From NCBI RefSeq assembly GCF_002866825.1, contig NZ_PKUS01000037.1, forward strand, positions 1-57,103: a stretch of 57,103 nucleotides of DNA, written 5' to 3'. This stretch comes from Pseudohalioglobus lutimaris (lineage in GTDB: Bacteria > Pseudomonadota > Gammaproteobacteria > Pseudomonadales > Halieaceae). Position numbers and translations under genes: made by a program. This document shows, in pieces, positions 36,168 through 45,600 of the stretch (positions within the stretch are counted from its first letter, which is position 1; the number at the start of each line of letters is the position of its first letter). Under the pieces are notes generated by a model. It had not been told where the DNA came from. It saw only the letters and a list, made by a program, of their open reading frames with translations, and did not search any database.

Positions 36168-38096
36168 GTGTGGCAAGAGCGGTTAGAATGGGTGCTTTAT
36201 GGCGTACCAGAGCAGGATCGCAACAGTGTGAGAAATGGCCTTCCGCATGCAGTGAGTGTAGTGACGTTAATGGCGGTCGCTGTTTTTGTTTCGATCGCTG
36301 TCAGTATTGTCGCTCAAAATGGGTTGGAAAGCGGTATGGAGCGCCCATTTTATACTCTCGAGGATTTCGGAAAAGAGCTATCGATCGCGCAGGTTCAATC
36401 CCGTAAGTCAGCGGGGGAGTTTGTTCTGGTCACGGATACTCGGATAAAGGCCAAAGAATCGGGCTCAGCACTCTGGTTGAACTTCGCCCTGCCAGCAGCC
36501 GATGACGAGCAGCAAACCCGAGTACTGGTGATAGGTCCTGGCTATCTGGACGAGGCGACGCTTTATCGCGGTACAGAGAGCGGCCCGGCGGAATTCGATC
36601 CGATGCTATCCGGCGATGCCATACCCTTTACCCAAAAACCCTATCCTCATCGTCTACATGTTTTTCCCCTGTCGTCTGACGCTGGTGAATATTACTTGCG
36701 TGCAACTTCCGAAGGCATACTTAGAATAAATTGGGAGATAAAGGCCGAGTCTTCATTCAGGCTCGAAGATAAACAACAGGCCGTCGGGTACGCGATCCTG
36801 TTTGGCTTCCTCGTGTGTATGATGCTCTATAATCTGGGTATCTACATCAGTACCGGAGACAGTGCTTATATCTATTATGTGTCGTATCACTTTTGCGCGG
36901 CCATGTTGATTTTTTCACTTAGTGGTTACACTAGTCAGCTACTCTGGCCTGGCTATGCAAACACCACCAACACCAGCGTTCCCCTGGCACTCACCGGGAT
37001 GAGCCTGAGTGGGCTACTCTTCGTATATTCATTTTTGGAGTTTGGGCGCTTATTGCCCAGCCACGCAAAAATTGTTCGAGGCATCTTCCTGCTCGTCTGT
37101 CTACTCGCGATTCCCGGCTTACTGCTGCCCTATAGCGAGGGCATGTCCTATACTTATTCGGGTTGCCTGATTGTACTTGCGGTTATCGGATATGCCGTGT
37201 TCGTGGCATTGAAGGAGGATAGTGCGGCCGCACGCTTGATGACGATTACATTCTTTAGCACCATATTGCCGGGTTCACTTGGCGCGCTTGGCTATGAGCT
37301 CGGCCTGCTGCCAGAAAATTTTTTCTTCGTTCACCTTTTTGAAATTACGACGGCGGCAGAGACCCTGTTGCTTTCATTGTTCCTGTCATATCGCATTACA
37401 CTGGCTGAAACTGAAATGAAGCAGGCGCAGGAGAAAAATGCGGCACTGCAGGCCACGTTCACCCAGCGGGTACTTGCCAGGCAGGAGGAGGACCGCAATC
37501 ATATTGCCAGGGAGTTACACGACTCGGTAGGACAGTCTCTTTCGCTCCTGCACATTCATTTGTGTTCCAGTGGTCGGGCAGCAGCAGATGAATCGACTTC
37601 ATTGTTGAGTGATGAGCAAGCGCTGGTGTTACTCAAGCAGACCATTACCGATGTGCGCCAGTTGTCACACAGCCTGCATCCCAGTCACCTCGACCGTATT
37701 AGTCTCATCAGTGCTATTGGTGAGTTTACCAGACAGCTACGTGGCGACGGTTTACCCGTGTTCAAAATGCTTATGGAAGTAGAAGAGACGGAGATTCCAG
37801 AGAAAAAGAAAATCCATCTTTATCGTATAGTGCAGGAGGCCGTACACAATGTTATCAGTCACGCCGATGCCTCCTATTGTCACCTGTCGCTGCAACATGT
37901 CAGCCAGGGTATACAATTGTCGATAAGGGACAATGGACGCGGCTTCAGCAACCGTGATCGGGAGAACTGGGGGCTGGGGCTGACATCAATGACTGATCGA
38001 GCAAACGCCATTAACGCAACATTGGAGATTGATACGCAGCCGGGGGAAGGCACCAGAATTTCCGTCCGTTTCCGTGTGGAATCAGACCATGACTAA
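36168..38096 (+). CDS. 7TMR-DISM histidine kinase, NarL-type partner
   Basis: A 642-residue sensor kinase. Residues 28-49 form a first membrane span. A periplasmic 7TMR-DISMED2-like beta domain (about 55-190) follows. Seven more spans run from about 204 to 410, starting at GYAILFGFLVCMMLYNLGIY. A short coiled linker leads to the HisKA_3 dimer region RNHIARELHDSVGQSLSLLH with phospho-acceptor His451. The ATPase domain shows IVQEAVHNVISHADA, IRDNGRGF and GLGLTSMTDRA. DISMED2 domains are thought to bind carbohydrates or similar ligands. The start GTG at 36168 has a poor ribosome site. Its end overlaps the regulator gene by 8 bases, a paired system set directly upstream of the export cluster. Confidence 0.93.
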   Translation: MWQERLEWVLYGVPEQDRNSVRNGLPHAVSVVTLMAVAVFVSIAVSIVAQNGLESGMERPFYTLEDFGKELSIAQVQSRKSAGEFVLVTDTRIKAKESGSALWLNFALPAADDEQQTRVLVIGPGYLDEATLYRGTESGPAEFDPMLSGDAIPFTQKPYPHRLHVFPLSSDAGEYYLRATSEGILRINWEIKAESSFRLEDKQQAVGYAILFGFLVCMMLYNLGIYISTGDSAYIYYVSYHFCAAMLIFSLSGYTSQLLWPGYANTTNTSVPLALTGMSLSGLLFVYSFLEFGRLLPSHAKIVRGIFLLVCLLAIPGLLLPYSEGMSYTYSGCLIVLAVIGYAVFVALKEDSAAARLMTITFFSTILPGSLGALGYELGLLPENFFFVHLFEITTAAETLLLSLFLSYRITLAETEMKQAQEKNAALQATFTQRVLARQEEDRNHIARELHDSVGQSLSLLHIHLCSSGRAAADESTSLLSDEQALVLLKQTITDVRQLSHSLHPSHLDRISLISAIGEFTRQLRGDGLPVFKMLMEVEETEIPEKKKIHLYRIVQEAVHNVISHADASYCHLSLQHVSQGIQLSIRDNGRGFSNRDRENWGLGLTSMTDRANAINATLEIDTQPGEGTRISVRFRVESDHD

Positions 38097-38751
38097 AGCC
38101 ACAGTACTGATAGCCGATGACCATCCGATATTCCGTCAGGGCGTACGCCATCTGATAGAACAGTACGAGGGAATGTCAGTAGTCGCAGAGGCGAACGATG
38201 GCTTGTCAGCTATCAGGCTTATTAGTTTTCACCAACCTGATATCGTTGTCGTAGATTTGTTTATGCCCAATATTGATGGTCTCGGTGTGGTGCAGTGGAT
38301 GAGAGAAAACTGCAGCAGTTCTTTAGCTATTGTCTTGACCATGTTGACAGACGAGGCACTTATTGACCGGGCTATTTCTCTGGGTGCAAAGGGGTATTTG
38401 TTCAAGGAGGATGCCTATGATCAGTTGCACAATTGCTTGCAAGCGGTAAGCGCGGGAAAGGTATACATTAGCCCGTCTCTCGCCTCACCTGCGGTGCTGC
38501 AGTCGCCAATAGATAGTGAAATTGTCTCCCGACTTGAATCGCTTACCCCTACACAACGCGTATTGTTGCAGCTGTTGGGTGAGTTCAAGACCAGCAGGGA
38601 GATCGCTGAAATCATGCATATCAGCCACCGGACTGTGCAAAACCACAGGCTGAATATCTGCTCAGCTCTCGACGTGCAAGGCTCGGGAAAGCTTCTTGAG
38701 TTCGCGGTTCGCCACGAAGCGGAAATAAAGCACCTGGCAGCGGAGAAGTAG
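38089..38751 (+). CDS. NarL/FixJ-family response regulator
   Basis: A 220-residue cytoplasmic regulator, the normal length. The receiver domain has the acidic pocket ADDHPIFRQG, phospho-acceptor Asp56 (IVVVDLFMP), Thr in VLTMLTD and Lys in GAKGYLFKED. A LuxR-type HTH lies at about residues 150-210: LTPTQRVLLQLLGEFKTSRE, IAEIMHISHRTVQNHRLNI. The ATG at 38089 overlaps the kinase gene. The obvious target is the promoter ahead of the 39016 gene, since the nine genes that follow run in the same direction, but no binding site can be named. Confidence 0.94.
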   Translation: MTKATVLIADDHPIFRQGVRHLIEQYEGMSVVAEANDGLSAIRLISFHQPDIVVVDLFMPNIDGLGVVQWMRENCSSSLAIVLTMLTDEALIDRAISLGAKGYLFKEDAYDQLHNCLQAVSAGKVYISPSLASPAVLQSPIDSEIVSRLESLTPTQRVLLQLLGEFKTSREIAEIMHISHRTVQNHRLNICSALDVQGSGKLLEFAVRHEAEIKHLAAEK

Positions 38752-39015
38752 CGGGCAATTTCCACCCATCGGGCACTTCCAGGCCCGGGATAAACACCTT
38801 TCTTTCTAAAACCTTATAGATCATCCCGCCCCTTGTGAGATTGTCACAGGCATTCGAGTAGTTCTGCTCTTTTGCAATTCATTCGCCGCTTGTACGGTAA
38901 AGGTCGTCGTTGCTTACTCATATGATTTGCGTAACTCGCACCCGGTTGAGTTCGAATCACTACTCCGTGAGAGAAGCAAGGCACAGACATACAAATAGAA
39001 TCCAAGGAGCTACGC
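38752..39015 (+). promoter_or_regulatory. Intergenic region ahead of the export cluster
   Basis: 264 bases without a gene separate the response regulator from the first exported protein. The strong AAGGAG lies 6 bases before the ATG at 39016. No perfect promoter or terminator is visible. This is where a site for the adjacent NarL-type regulator would be expected; that is inference from position. Confidence 0.35.
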
Positions 39016-40245
39016 ATGGAATTCAACAGAGCATTTTCCGTGGTGCGGTCAATACCGCTGTTAGTGGTACTAAGTGCAGTGTGTTCAACGCAAGCTGCCG
39101 TTGAAATAGATCACGATGCGATTGAGAAAGCCCGTTCCGGTAAGCGTATCGGTGTCGAGGCTGGTGTGTCAGTTTCCGGCGACGCGGGCGAAAGCCTCAG
39201 CCAGGTTCGCACCTACTTTCGTGCTGATAATGATGGACGTTGGCATTTTGTGCCCATGCAGGCATCAGGTGCAGGTTACCAGGGCATTTTGCCCGCGCCA
39301 GACATTCATACGGAGTTTGTACGCTACCAACTCCTGGCTATTACCAGTGGCCGTAACCTCGTTAAGTCAGAGATTTACAACATAGAGATAGTCAAGGATG
39401 AAGAAGCCCTGGCCCGGCTGAATCAGCAGGCACCTACCGACGTTAAGATCGATGTGTCCGAGTTGCAGGACGCACAGGATATCTACGAAAAGCTGCAGTC
39501 CAGTGACCGCATCGAGTCGGCTGATAGACTGAATGTTGCGCAAAACGCCGATGAAGCGACACCCGATTCGAGAGTGGACATTCGGTCAGAGTACAACCCG
39601 CTCAGTGACGCGATTCCCGGTTTTAGGGACTACATTAATCTTTCCTATGTTCCGGGTGCCGAAAGCTATGGTGTTACAGCAGGTATTGTTAGTGCGGCGG
39701 CTGCAACCGCTGCGACGGCACCTGAAGTGGCATCAACCACGACAGCGGCAGCTGCTGGTGGTGGTGTTTCAACCACTGCCTGGGTTGTGGGTGGACTTGC
39801 TGTAGCCGGAGGCGTGGCTGTTGCGAGTGATAGCGGGGGTAGCAGTGGCAGCAGTCGCAGCAGCGGTACCGACACCGGCACCGGCACCGGCACCGGAACT
39901 GGTGGTGGTTCCACCCCTCCGCCCGATCCGGGTACCGTAACCAACTTTGATGGACGTTTTACCAGCGCGGGAACGTGTGCCGCCACCGGCAACGCCGCCT
40001 TCCGCTGGGTTGTGGACCTCAATCAGACCGATGACCAGGTAACCGGCGTTATTGCTTTCCATAAATGCCCCGGCGAAGGCAGGGCAGAGTACAGCGTCAC
40101 GGGCACCGCCACCACAGCGAGCTCTGTGCAGCTCAATGGCACGCTCACCAGCAGCCAGGGTCCGATGGCGGCTACAGCGCCCGCCAACCAGACCTTTACT
40201 GTGTCAGTTGGTCAGGCCCCCAACCCTAACTTTGCCGCTCCCTGA
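39016..40245 (+). CDS. Exported protein with FRWVV/FHKCPG C-terminal domain
   Basis: A 409-residue exported protein. A signal peptide ends near TQAA-VE. Residues 40-135 form a beta-rich domain (VRTYFRADNDGRWHFVPM, YQGILPAPDI). A linker leads to an Ala/Gly-rich hydrophobic stretch (about 220-275, AWVVGGLAVAGGVAVASD) that could be a membrane hairpin or a packed glycine helix. A TGTGTG linker encoded by a CACCGG repeat follows. The last 95 residues (about 313-409) hold FDGRFTSAGTC, FRWVVDLNQ, FHKCPGEGRA and a final APNPNFAAP. The same domain ends the 1412-residue protein downstream, so both probably share a partner or a destination. AAGGAG precedes the start. Family unknown to me. Confidence 0.85.
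   Translation: MEFNRAFSVVRSIPLLVVLSAVCSTQAAVEIDHDAIEKARSGKRIGVEAGVSVSGDAGESLSQVRTYFRADNDGRWHFVPMQASGAGYQGILPAPDIHTEFVRYQLLAITSGRNLVKSEIYNIEIVKDEEALARLNQQAPTDVKIDVSELQDAQDIYEKLQSSDRIESADRLNVAQNADEATPDSRVDIRSEYNPLSDAIPGFRDYINLSYVPGAESYGVTAGIVSAAAATAATAPEVASTTTAAAAGGGVSTTAWVVGGLAVAGGVAVASDSGGSSGSSRSSGTDTGTGTGTGTGGGSTPPPDPGTVTNFDGRFTSAGTCAATGNAAFRWVVDLNQTDDQVTGVIAFHKCPGEGRAEYSVTGTATTASSVQLNGTLTSSQGPMAATAPANQTFTVSVGQAPNPNFAAP
39873..39896 (+). repeat. CACCGG hexamer repeated four times
   Basis: Four exact tandem CACCGG units encode a Thr-Gly linker in the exported protein. Slippage would change linker length by two residues without shifting the frame. Confidence 0.8.
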
Positions 40246-40260
40246 GAAAGGATTCTCACT

Positions 40261-41250
40261 ATGGCGAGGATAGACAAGGCTGACCCTGGCCTGGCCCTAC
40301 TCAGGCTACTTCGTGGTGGGGTACTTCTCCTGCTGGTTTCCTTGACGGGCCAGGTCGTTGCTAAAGATGAGCGCGCTGAGGAAGGCCAGCCGCTGACCTA
40401 CTCCGGACCCAAGCAGGTGGTCGCTGTACTGCCTTTTGAAAACCGGGTTAAGGGTGTCCCGCAGAATTGGAAGCTCGGAGAGGGGTTGTCTGAAATACTC
40501 ATCACTGAGCTGATCAACTCGGGCCGCTTTCTGCTGGTGGAGAGAGAGTCAATTCAGGCGATTGTCAGAGAGCAGGAACTTGGGATGAGTGGCCTGGTAC
40601 AACAGGAAACGGCAGTCTCAACCGGCCAGCTCAGTGGCGCCCAGTTTATGATCAAGGGCGCTATCACCGAATTCAATGCGGAGGCCGGCGGTGGTGGCCT
40701 TAGCGTTGGTTTTCGCGAAGGCGAGGCGGGCGTGAAGTCGCGAACGGCTTACGTGGGTATTGATGTAAGGATTGTGGATAACCTGACGGGTCAGATTCAC
40801 TCGTCCTACAACGCCAGCGGTACCGCCAAGTCCCGAGGTGCGAGTGCCGCGGCTTCTATCACCGGCTCCGACGATTTCAAGATAGGCGCCTCAGCTTTCT
40901 ACAGTACCGCTTTAGGTATCGCGACACGTGAGGCGGTGGAGAAAATCGTGACCTTCATTCTTGAAGAGAGTGCAGACATCCCGTGGCAAGGGGCGATAAT
41001 TCAGGCCAAGGGCAGCAATGTTTTTGTTAACCGGGGGGAAAGCGCGAACGTCAGGGAGGGTGATGTATTCAAGGTGTTTTCCAAGGGTGAGCCGTTGATT
41101 GACCCGGAAACCGGTTTCAATCTCGGCAGCGATGAAGAGTACCTGTGCGACATTACCGTCACCCGCTTGATGCCGAAGTTTTCCAGCGGCAGAAAAGCGG
41201 AAGCCTGCCGGGGATTGGAAATAAAGCGTGGGGATCTGGTGAGGTACTAG
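40261..41250 (+). CDS. CsgG/HfaB-like envelope protein
   Basis: A 329-residue exported protein. The hydrophobic signal ends near QVVA-KDE without a lipobox Cys, unlike E. coli CsgG. The CsgG-family core is clear: QVVAVLPFENR, LGEGLSEILITELINSGRFLLVERESIQAI, REQELGMSGLVQQETAVSTG, AQFMIKGAITEF and YVGIDVRIVDNLTGQI. A C-terminal segment (IIQAKGSNVFVNRGESANVREGD) resembles the FlgT-type beta domain. CsgG forms the curli export pore; relatives lacking a lipid anchor may be periplasmic assembly factors. No curli subunits are visible here. AAGGA precedes the ATG, 15 bases after the previous stop. Confidence 0.9.
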   Translation: MARIDKADPGLALLRLLRGGVLLLLVSLTGQVVAKDERAEEGQPLTYSGPKQVVAVLPFENRVKGVPQNWKLGEGLSEILITELINSGRFLLVERESIQAIVREQELGMSGLVQQETAVSTGQLSGAQFMIKGAITEFNAEAGGGGLSVGFREGEAGVKSRTAYVGIDVRIVDNLTGQIHSSYNASGTAKSRGASAAASITGSDDFKIGASAFYSTALGIATREAVEKIVTFILEESADIPWQGAIIQAKGSNVFVNRGESANVREGDVFKVFSKGEPLIDPETGFNLGSDEEYLCDITVTRLMPKFSSGRKAEACRGLEIKRGDLVRY

Positions 41251-41289
41251 GATGGAATCGGCTGCGTACAACAATAGGCACGCGCGAAG

Positions 41290-41700
41290 ATGAGACTAGC
41301 GGCCTATATATTGCTGGCTTTTCTGTGGCATTGGGTCAGGCCGGCTTCTGCTCAGGAAGGCGGGGCTCTGCAGGAAGTGGCCCCGGGGCCTTCGCAGGAA
41401 CAAATAGAGAGCGCTTTACAATTGGGCAATCAGTTCCAGGGGATGGCGCCTCGGCAAAACCAGCCGCAACCAGGTTACAGCATCCCGCCCGACTACAGCT
41501 ACCCGGGAGCCTGCTACGGTCAACAGCTTCCCTTGTGGCCCTACAGCCGGGAAAGCAGATACTGGTGGTGTTACCAATCGGGCTACTTACTGCCACCTGA
41601 ACCCTATCCGCTGCTTCACAGGTCGTACCCCGTCGCTCCGCCTTTAAGAAGGGGGCATCTGTACGGCCATCAGCCGGGAGCGGGGAGTAAAGTGCAATGA
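41290..41700 (+). CDS. Small exported Tyr/Pro-rich protein
   Basis: A 136-residue protein with a signal peptide (about 22 residues, ending ASA-QE). The mature part is low in helices and rich in Gln, Pro, Tyr and Trp: QPQPGYSIPPDYSYPGACYG, LWPYSRESRYWWCYQSGYLL and LLHRSYPVAPPLRRGHLYGH. Two Cys (GACYG and WWCYQ) may pair. The composition suggests a disordered or surface protein, perhaps a structural subunit. Its stop overlaps the next ATG by four bases (ATGA), so it is part of the operon. No family recognised. Confidence 0.75.
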   Translation: MRLAAYILLAFLWHWVRPASAQEGGALQEVAPGPSQEQIESALQLGNQFQGMAPRQNQPQPGYSIPPDYSYPGACYGQQLPLWPYSRESRYWWCYQSGYLLPPEPYPLLHRSYPVAPPLRRGHLYGHQPGAGSKVQ

Positions 41701-42587
41701 AAAAACATGTAACGATTATAGTTCGCGCCGCCAGCAGTTTCACGGCTTCAGGGTTGCTTGTCCTGCTAGGAGTGTTGGCGGCAGGGTCTATTTCAGCTGA
41801 GGGTGTCAGTACCCATGGTAAGCCAACTGTCATGGTTGTTCTGCAGGAAAAGGTCATGGGGGTATTTGGGACAACCGGTTGGGAGGTCCCAACGCAGGCG
41901 GAACTGACCGTGATGGACCAGATTCAGCAACAGGGTTTCCCGGTGGTAGACCCGGCTACAGTGCGCAGAAACATCGTGCAGTCCAAAGGACTGAGAATGC
42001 TGGAGGCGGATAATGTTGGAGCGGCAGCGGTAGGACTGCAGCATGGCGCTCAGATTTCCATACTGGGGACCGCTATCAGCAAACCCGCCGGTGCGAAACT
42101 CTTCGAAACACAAATGCAATCTATTCAGGCTACGGTAACCGCCAGGGTTATTCAGAACGATACAGGGGAAGTTGTCGCCACAGGGTCGGCAACAGCGGCG
42201 GTAGCGCACATCGATGAGGTCCGCGGCGGCGCGTTGGCGCTGGAAGAAGCGGCGCAAAAGCTGGCTGCCCAGCTTCTACCGAAAATCATTGCTGCTACCG
42301 AGAAGCCGCAGGGGGAATCAAGAATGATTACCCTCAACATCACTGGTTTGAAGTCCTATCGACACCTCGACTACATACTGTATTTCTTTGAAGAAAAAGT
42401 GACCGGAATAGCAGAGGTCTATCTAAGGAGCTTCAGTAACAACGTCGCTGAAGTGAGCCTGATGTATGCCGACCAACCTGCGGTATTGGCGCGCATCATA
42501 GCAAAGGAATCGTTTCGAGGATTTCGTCTGGAGCCGACTAATGTCACTGAAAATAGAATCGATATCTCAGCCATTGGCAATGATTGA
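41697..42587 (+). CDS. Exported FlgT/CsgG-like periplasmic protein
   Basis: A 296-residue protein with a signal peptide (ISA-EG). The first half resembles the N-domain of TolB/CsgG/FlgT folds: KPTVMVVLQEKVMG, LTVMDQIQQQGFPVVDPATV, HGAQISILGTAI and TARVIQNDTGEVVATGSATA. The second half (ITLNITGLKSYRHLDYILYF, then GIAEVYLRSFSNNVAEVSLM) matches the middle domain of FlgT-like proteins, which bind at the base of an outer-membrane ring. No lipobox. With the CsgG-like protein upstream, it may form a periplasmic or outer-membrane ring. GGGGAG lies 9 bases before the ATG. Confidence 0.8.
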   Translation: MKKHVTIIVRAASSFTASGLLVLLGVLAAGSISAEGVSTHGKPTVMVVLQEKVMGVFGTTGWEVPTQAELTVMDQIQQQGFPVVDPATVRRNIVQSKGLRMLEADNVGAAAVGLQHGAQISILGTAISKPAGAKLFETQMQSIQATVTARVIQNDTGEVVATGSATAAVAHIDEVRGGALALEEAAQKLAAQLLPKIIAATEKPQGESRMITLNITGLKSYRHLDYILYFFEEKVTGIAEVYLRSFSNNVAEVSLMYADQPAVLARIIAKESFRGFRLEPTNVTENRIDISAIGND

Positions 42588-42665
42588 TAGTGCGGGCTGC
42601 GGTGGCGATATTGCAAGTAAGATTCGTGTGCCGGTTCTCGGCCGCGTAGGCATTATGGGGAGCGC

Positions 42666-45600
42666 ATGACTATGGCTATCTCCGCAATGAAGACGAAACC
42701 AGGAATGATGTTTTATCGTAGCCTTGTCGTGCTGTTGAGCATGAGCCTGGTCTATGGTTCTGCGCGGGCGAATGACTTGTGGGGAAGTCTGTCTGAACAA
42801 GAGCAGGCTATGGTCAAGGAGCGTACAGTCACTGAGTTGGGCAAGCTGCTGAAAGAAGGGGAGGCCAGTGAGGAACTGGCCTTCGTGGCGAGCAATATTG
42901 GCACCTGGGCAACGTACACGGGGCAGATAGTAGGCGGTGAATACGCGGACGCCTCTTCGGCCTTCATAAGCTATGCGCAGGACACACTCTATTCCTCCTT
43001 TGAGCAGGAACTCGGCAGTAGAGTCGATAGCATGGGTAGTCCTTCCCTTACCTACTTCTACACACAAGTCGTCAAACATGAATCAGCGGTTAAAGATATT
43101 GCTCGCCATGCCTTCAACAATGAGTTGGAGAAAGCCGGAAATGTGGCATGGGAAACCGCGAAGAACGAGGTCGTCACTCAGGTAAACGAGAGAGCGGACC
43201 TGGCATTCGATTTTGCCTATAACTGGGTTTTCAATGGCGCCAGAATCGCAGGCATGGCCCCTTCGGATATTTTCCGGGAGGTGATACGTGTTGAAAAAAT
43301 TCTCATCAAGGAGGGTAGTAATTACCTGAGGAACAGCCAGCAGTATCAGATTATGGAACTGTATAGAGGGTACCTGGTAGAAGCGAATGGAAGTCATGAG
43401 GAGGCGTGGGAAAGCATGTGGGCCCATGGTATCCCCGCCAAAGGCTGGAGTGTAAGTCGGCTGGAGGAGGGAACATTAAAATCGGCACTGAAACTCTGCG
43501 CCGACAAACCTTACAGCCTGCAAATGTGCATAGAAGAAGTGCAAAACGGAGCGCGTAGAAAGATAGAAAAACAAAAAGAAGACGCAGAGAGGGTCCTGAA
43601 GGAGATTGCCGACAAGAAGAACGCCAGAATAAAGGCCGCTTATGCAGAGATGCAGGCCTTGATCATGCAGCAGATTTCTGCTGTCAGCCAGGAGTACAAG
43701 GACGCGGTCAGTGCAGCCAACTCGATACTCTCGAAGCTGAAAGCCCAGGCATCAGGTATACCTGCTGATTGCGCTGCCTATAAAGAAAAGATGGCCCTGA
43801 TAAGCGCGACCAGAGCCAAAGTTGAAGCGGCGAACGAAGCCGCCGCAAAGGTGCATAGATACATCACGCTCACGCAGCAGTGTGAAGTCCTCGCGGAGTC
43901 CCCGGATGACCTGGACACCCTTTTGCAGCAGGTTAAGCAGGAAAAGACCGGGTTTGATCAACACCTTGGTGCAGTGGCCGATCAGGCAGATCTGGTTTGC
44001 CAGGACACTACCGCCATTGCATCGGCCTATTCCCGGGCGGATGGCAAAAGGCTTCTGCAGCAGGCCGTAACAAAACATCTGGCCCTTGAGTCAAAGATCA
44101 AAATCATGCAGGCCAGCGCGCAGCGAATTCGTGATGTGAATACAGATATAAAAGGGGCGGTGAGCGCTCTGACGGAAGAGGTCGCGGCGCTGTCCACATC
44201 GCTGGAAAATTATGGGGATGTCGATGGGCTATTGAGTGATATAGACGCGGCGAAAGGCGCCAGAGTGGGTTATGACGCCACGCTTGATGAGCTAAAGGTC
44301 ATTGTTAACCGATTAATTGCCAGAAAGACCAATATGGAAAATGCCAATCCGCTGCAGTTGGGTCTCGGTGAGCAAATTGCGGATGCCTGGGAAAAGAACG
44401 TTGTTGGGATAAAGGGTGGAATAGACAAAGCGGGTAGAACCAGAGTTAGTAAGCTTCTGCTGCAATATAAAGACTTTCCGGAGGTGCGAAAAATAACTCA
44501 GGAAATGGAGGCTACATACAGCTTGGCGGCGTGCGCGGACGAAGCCATCAAAGCCAGCGGGGCGGCTTCGGGTTTCGAGGCGCTAAAGTGGACGTCGCCT
44601 ACCTTTAAACCCGGGCTTGCCGATGAACTGCATGAGGCCAGAGCAGCCTGTGAGAACGTACCCACCAAAAGCACTTTAGAGACCATTGCACATGATTCAG
44701 CCTCTGTAGCGGCAGATATGGAGGCAATGGAACTACCCTTCATATACGAGAAAAAGTCGGGGCAGTGTCTGATCTCTGGTGAAGCCGCCTACGAGGCACT
44801 CAGTGATCCCTATGATGCCCTGGGGGGGGAGGTGGACCAACTGGAGGCAGAGTGTAAACAGGCCGCAACCAAAGCGGACAATGCATCGCGGTCGGCGGCG
44901 AGCGCGGCACAAGCCGCCAGCTCCCTCAATCCGGTCGGCGGCCTGCGCGACAAAGCCAATGCCATGGCTGCGCAAATCAATTCCTGTGCCGAGTTAACCA
45001 CGATTCGCGGTCGCGTGGCGCAGTACGCTGCAGATGCCACGAATGCGCGTGGGCTTGCGCAAAGTGCTGCGGATCACGGATCTGGCATCGCGTCCACCTG
45101 CGCGTCCAAAACTGCCCTTGGTTCGATTGACGGCGATCTGCGCGATATCCGTGCATATCAGCGCGATGCTGTTGTGGCGCTTGGCAAGGCACAGGAGGGC
45201 GAAGAGCAATTTGACCGTGTGGTGGAGAGGGCGAAAGAGACGGTCTCTGCTTTGCAGGAGATAGGGACTGAGTTGAGTCGGTTGATGCTTTATCGCTCAG
45301 TGGTCAAAGACCATATCAGGAGTGCAACCAAAGGCAGGGAAGCAGCATTGGAGGGGTTCGCCGGCTGTAGCACCAGGCAGACTGCACTGGCGGCTAAAGC
45401 CGGTTCCCTGAGAGGCAGCATGGAAGACGATTTACTCAATGAACTGCTGCAAAGGATACAGGCGGTGACTACTCAGCCTGGCAGTCATCTTGATGACATG
45501 GTTTTGCATTTGGACGACGCCAAAGCATCTGTGGATCAATGGGATGACGCAAACGCTGAAGTCACTGTGTTGGTCGCTCGCGCCAGCAATGAATGCCTCG

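Noticed and set aside
40261-42587. Curli operon
   Set aside because: No CsgA/B repeats, CsgE or CsgF; only the CsgG fold is present.
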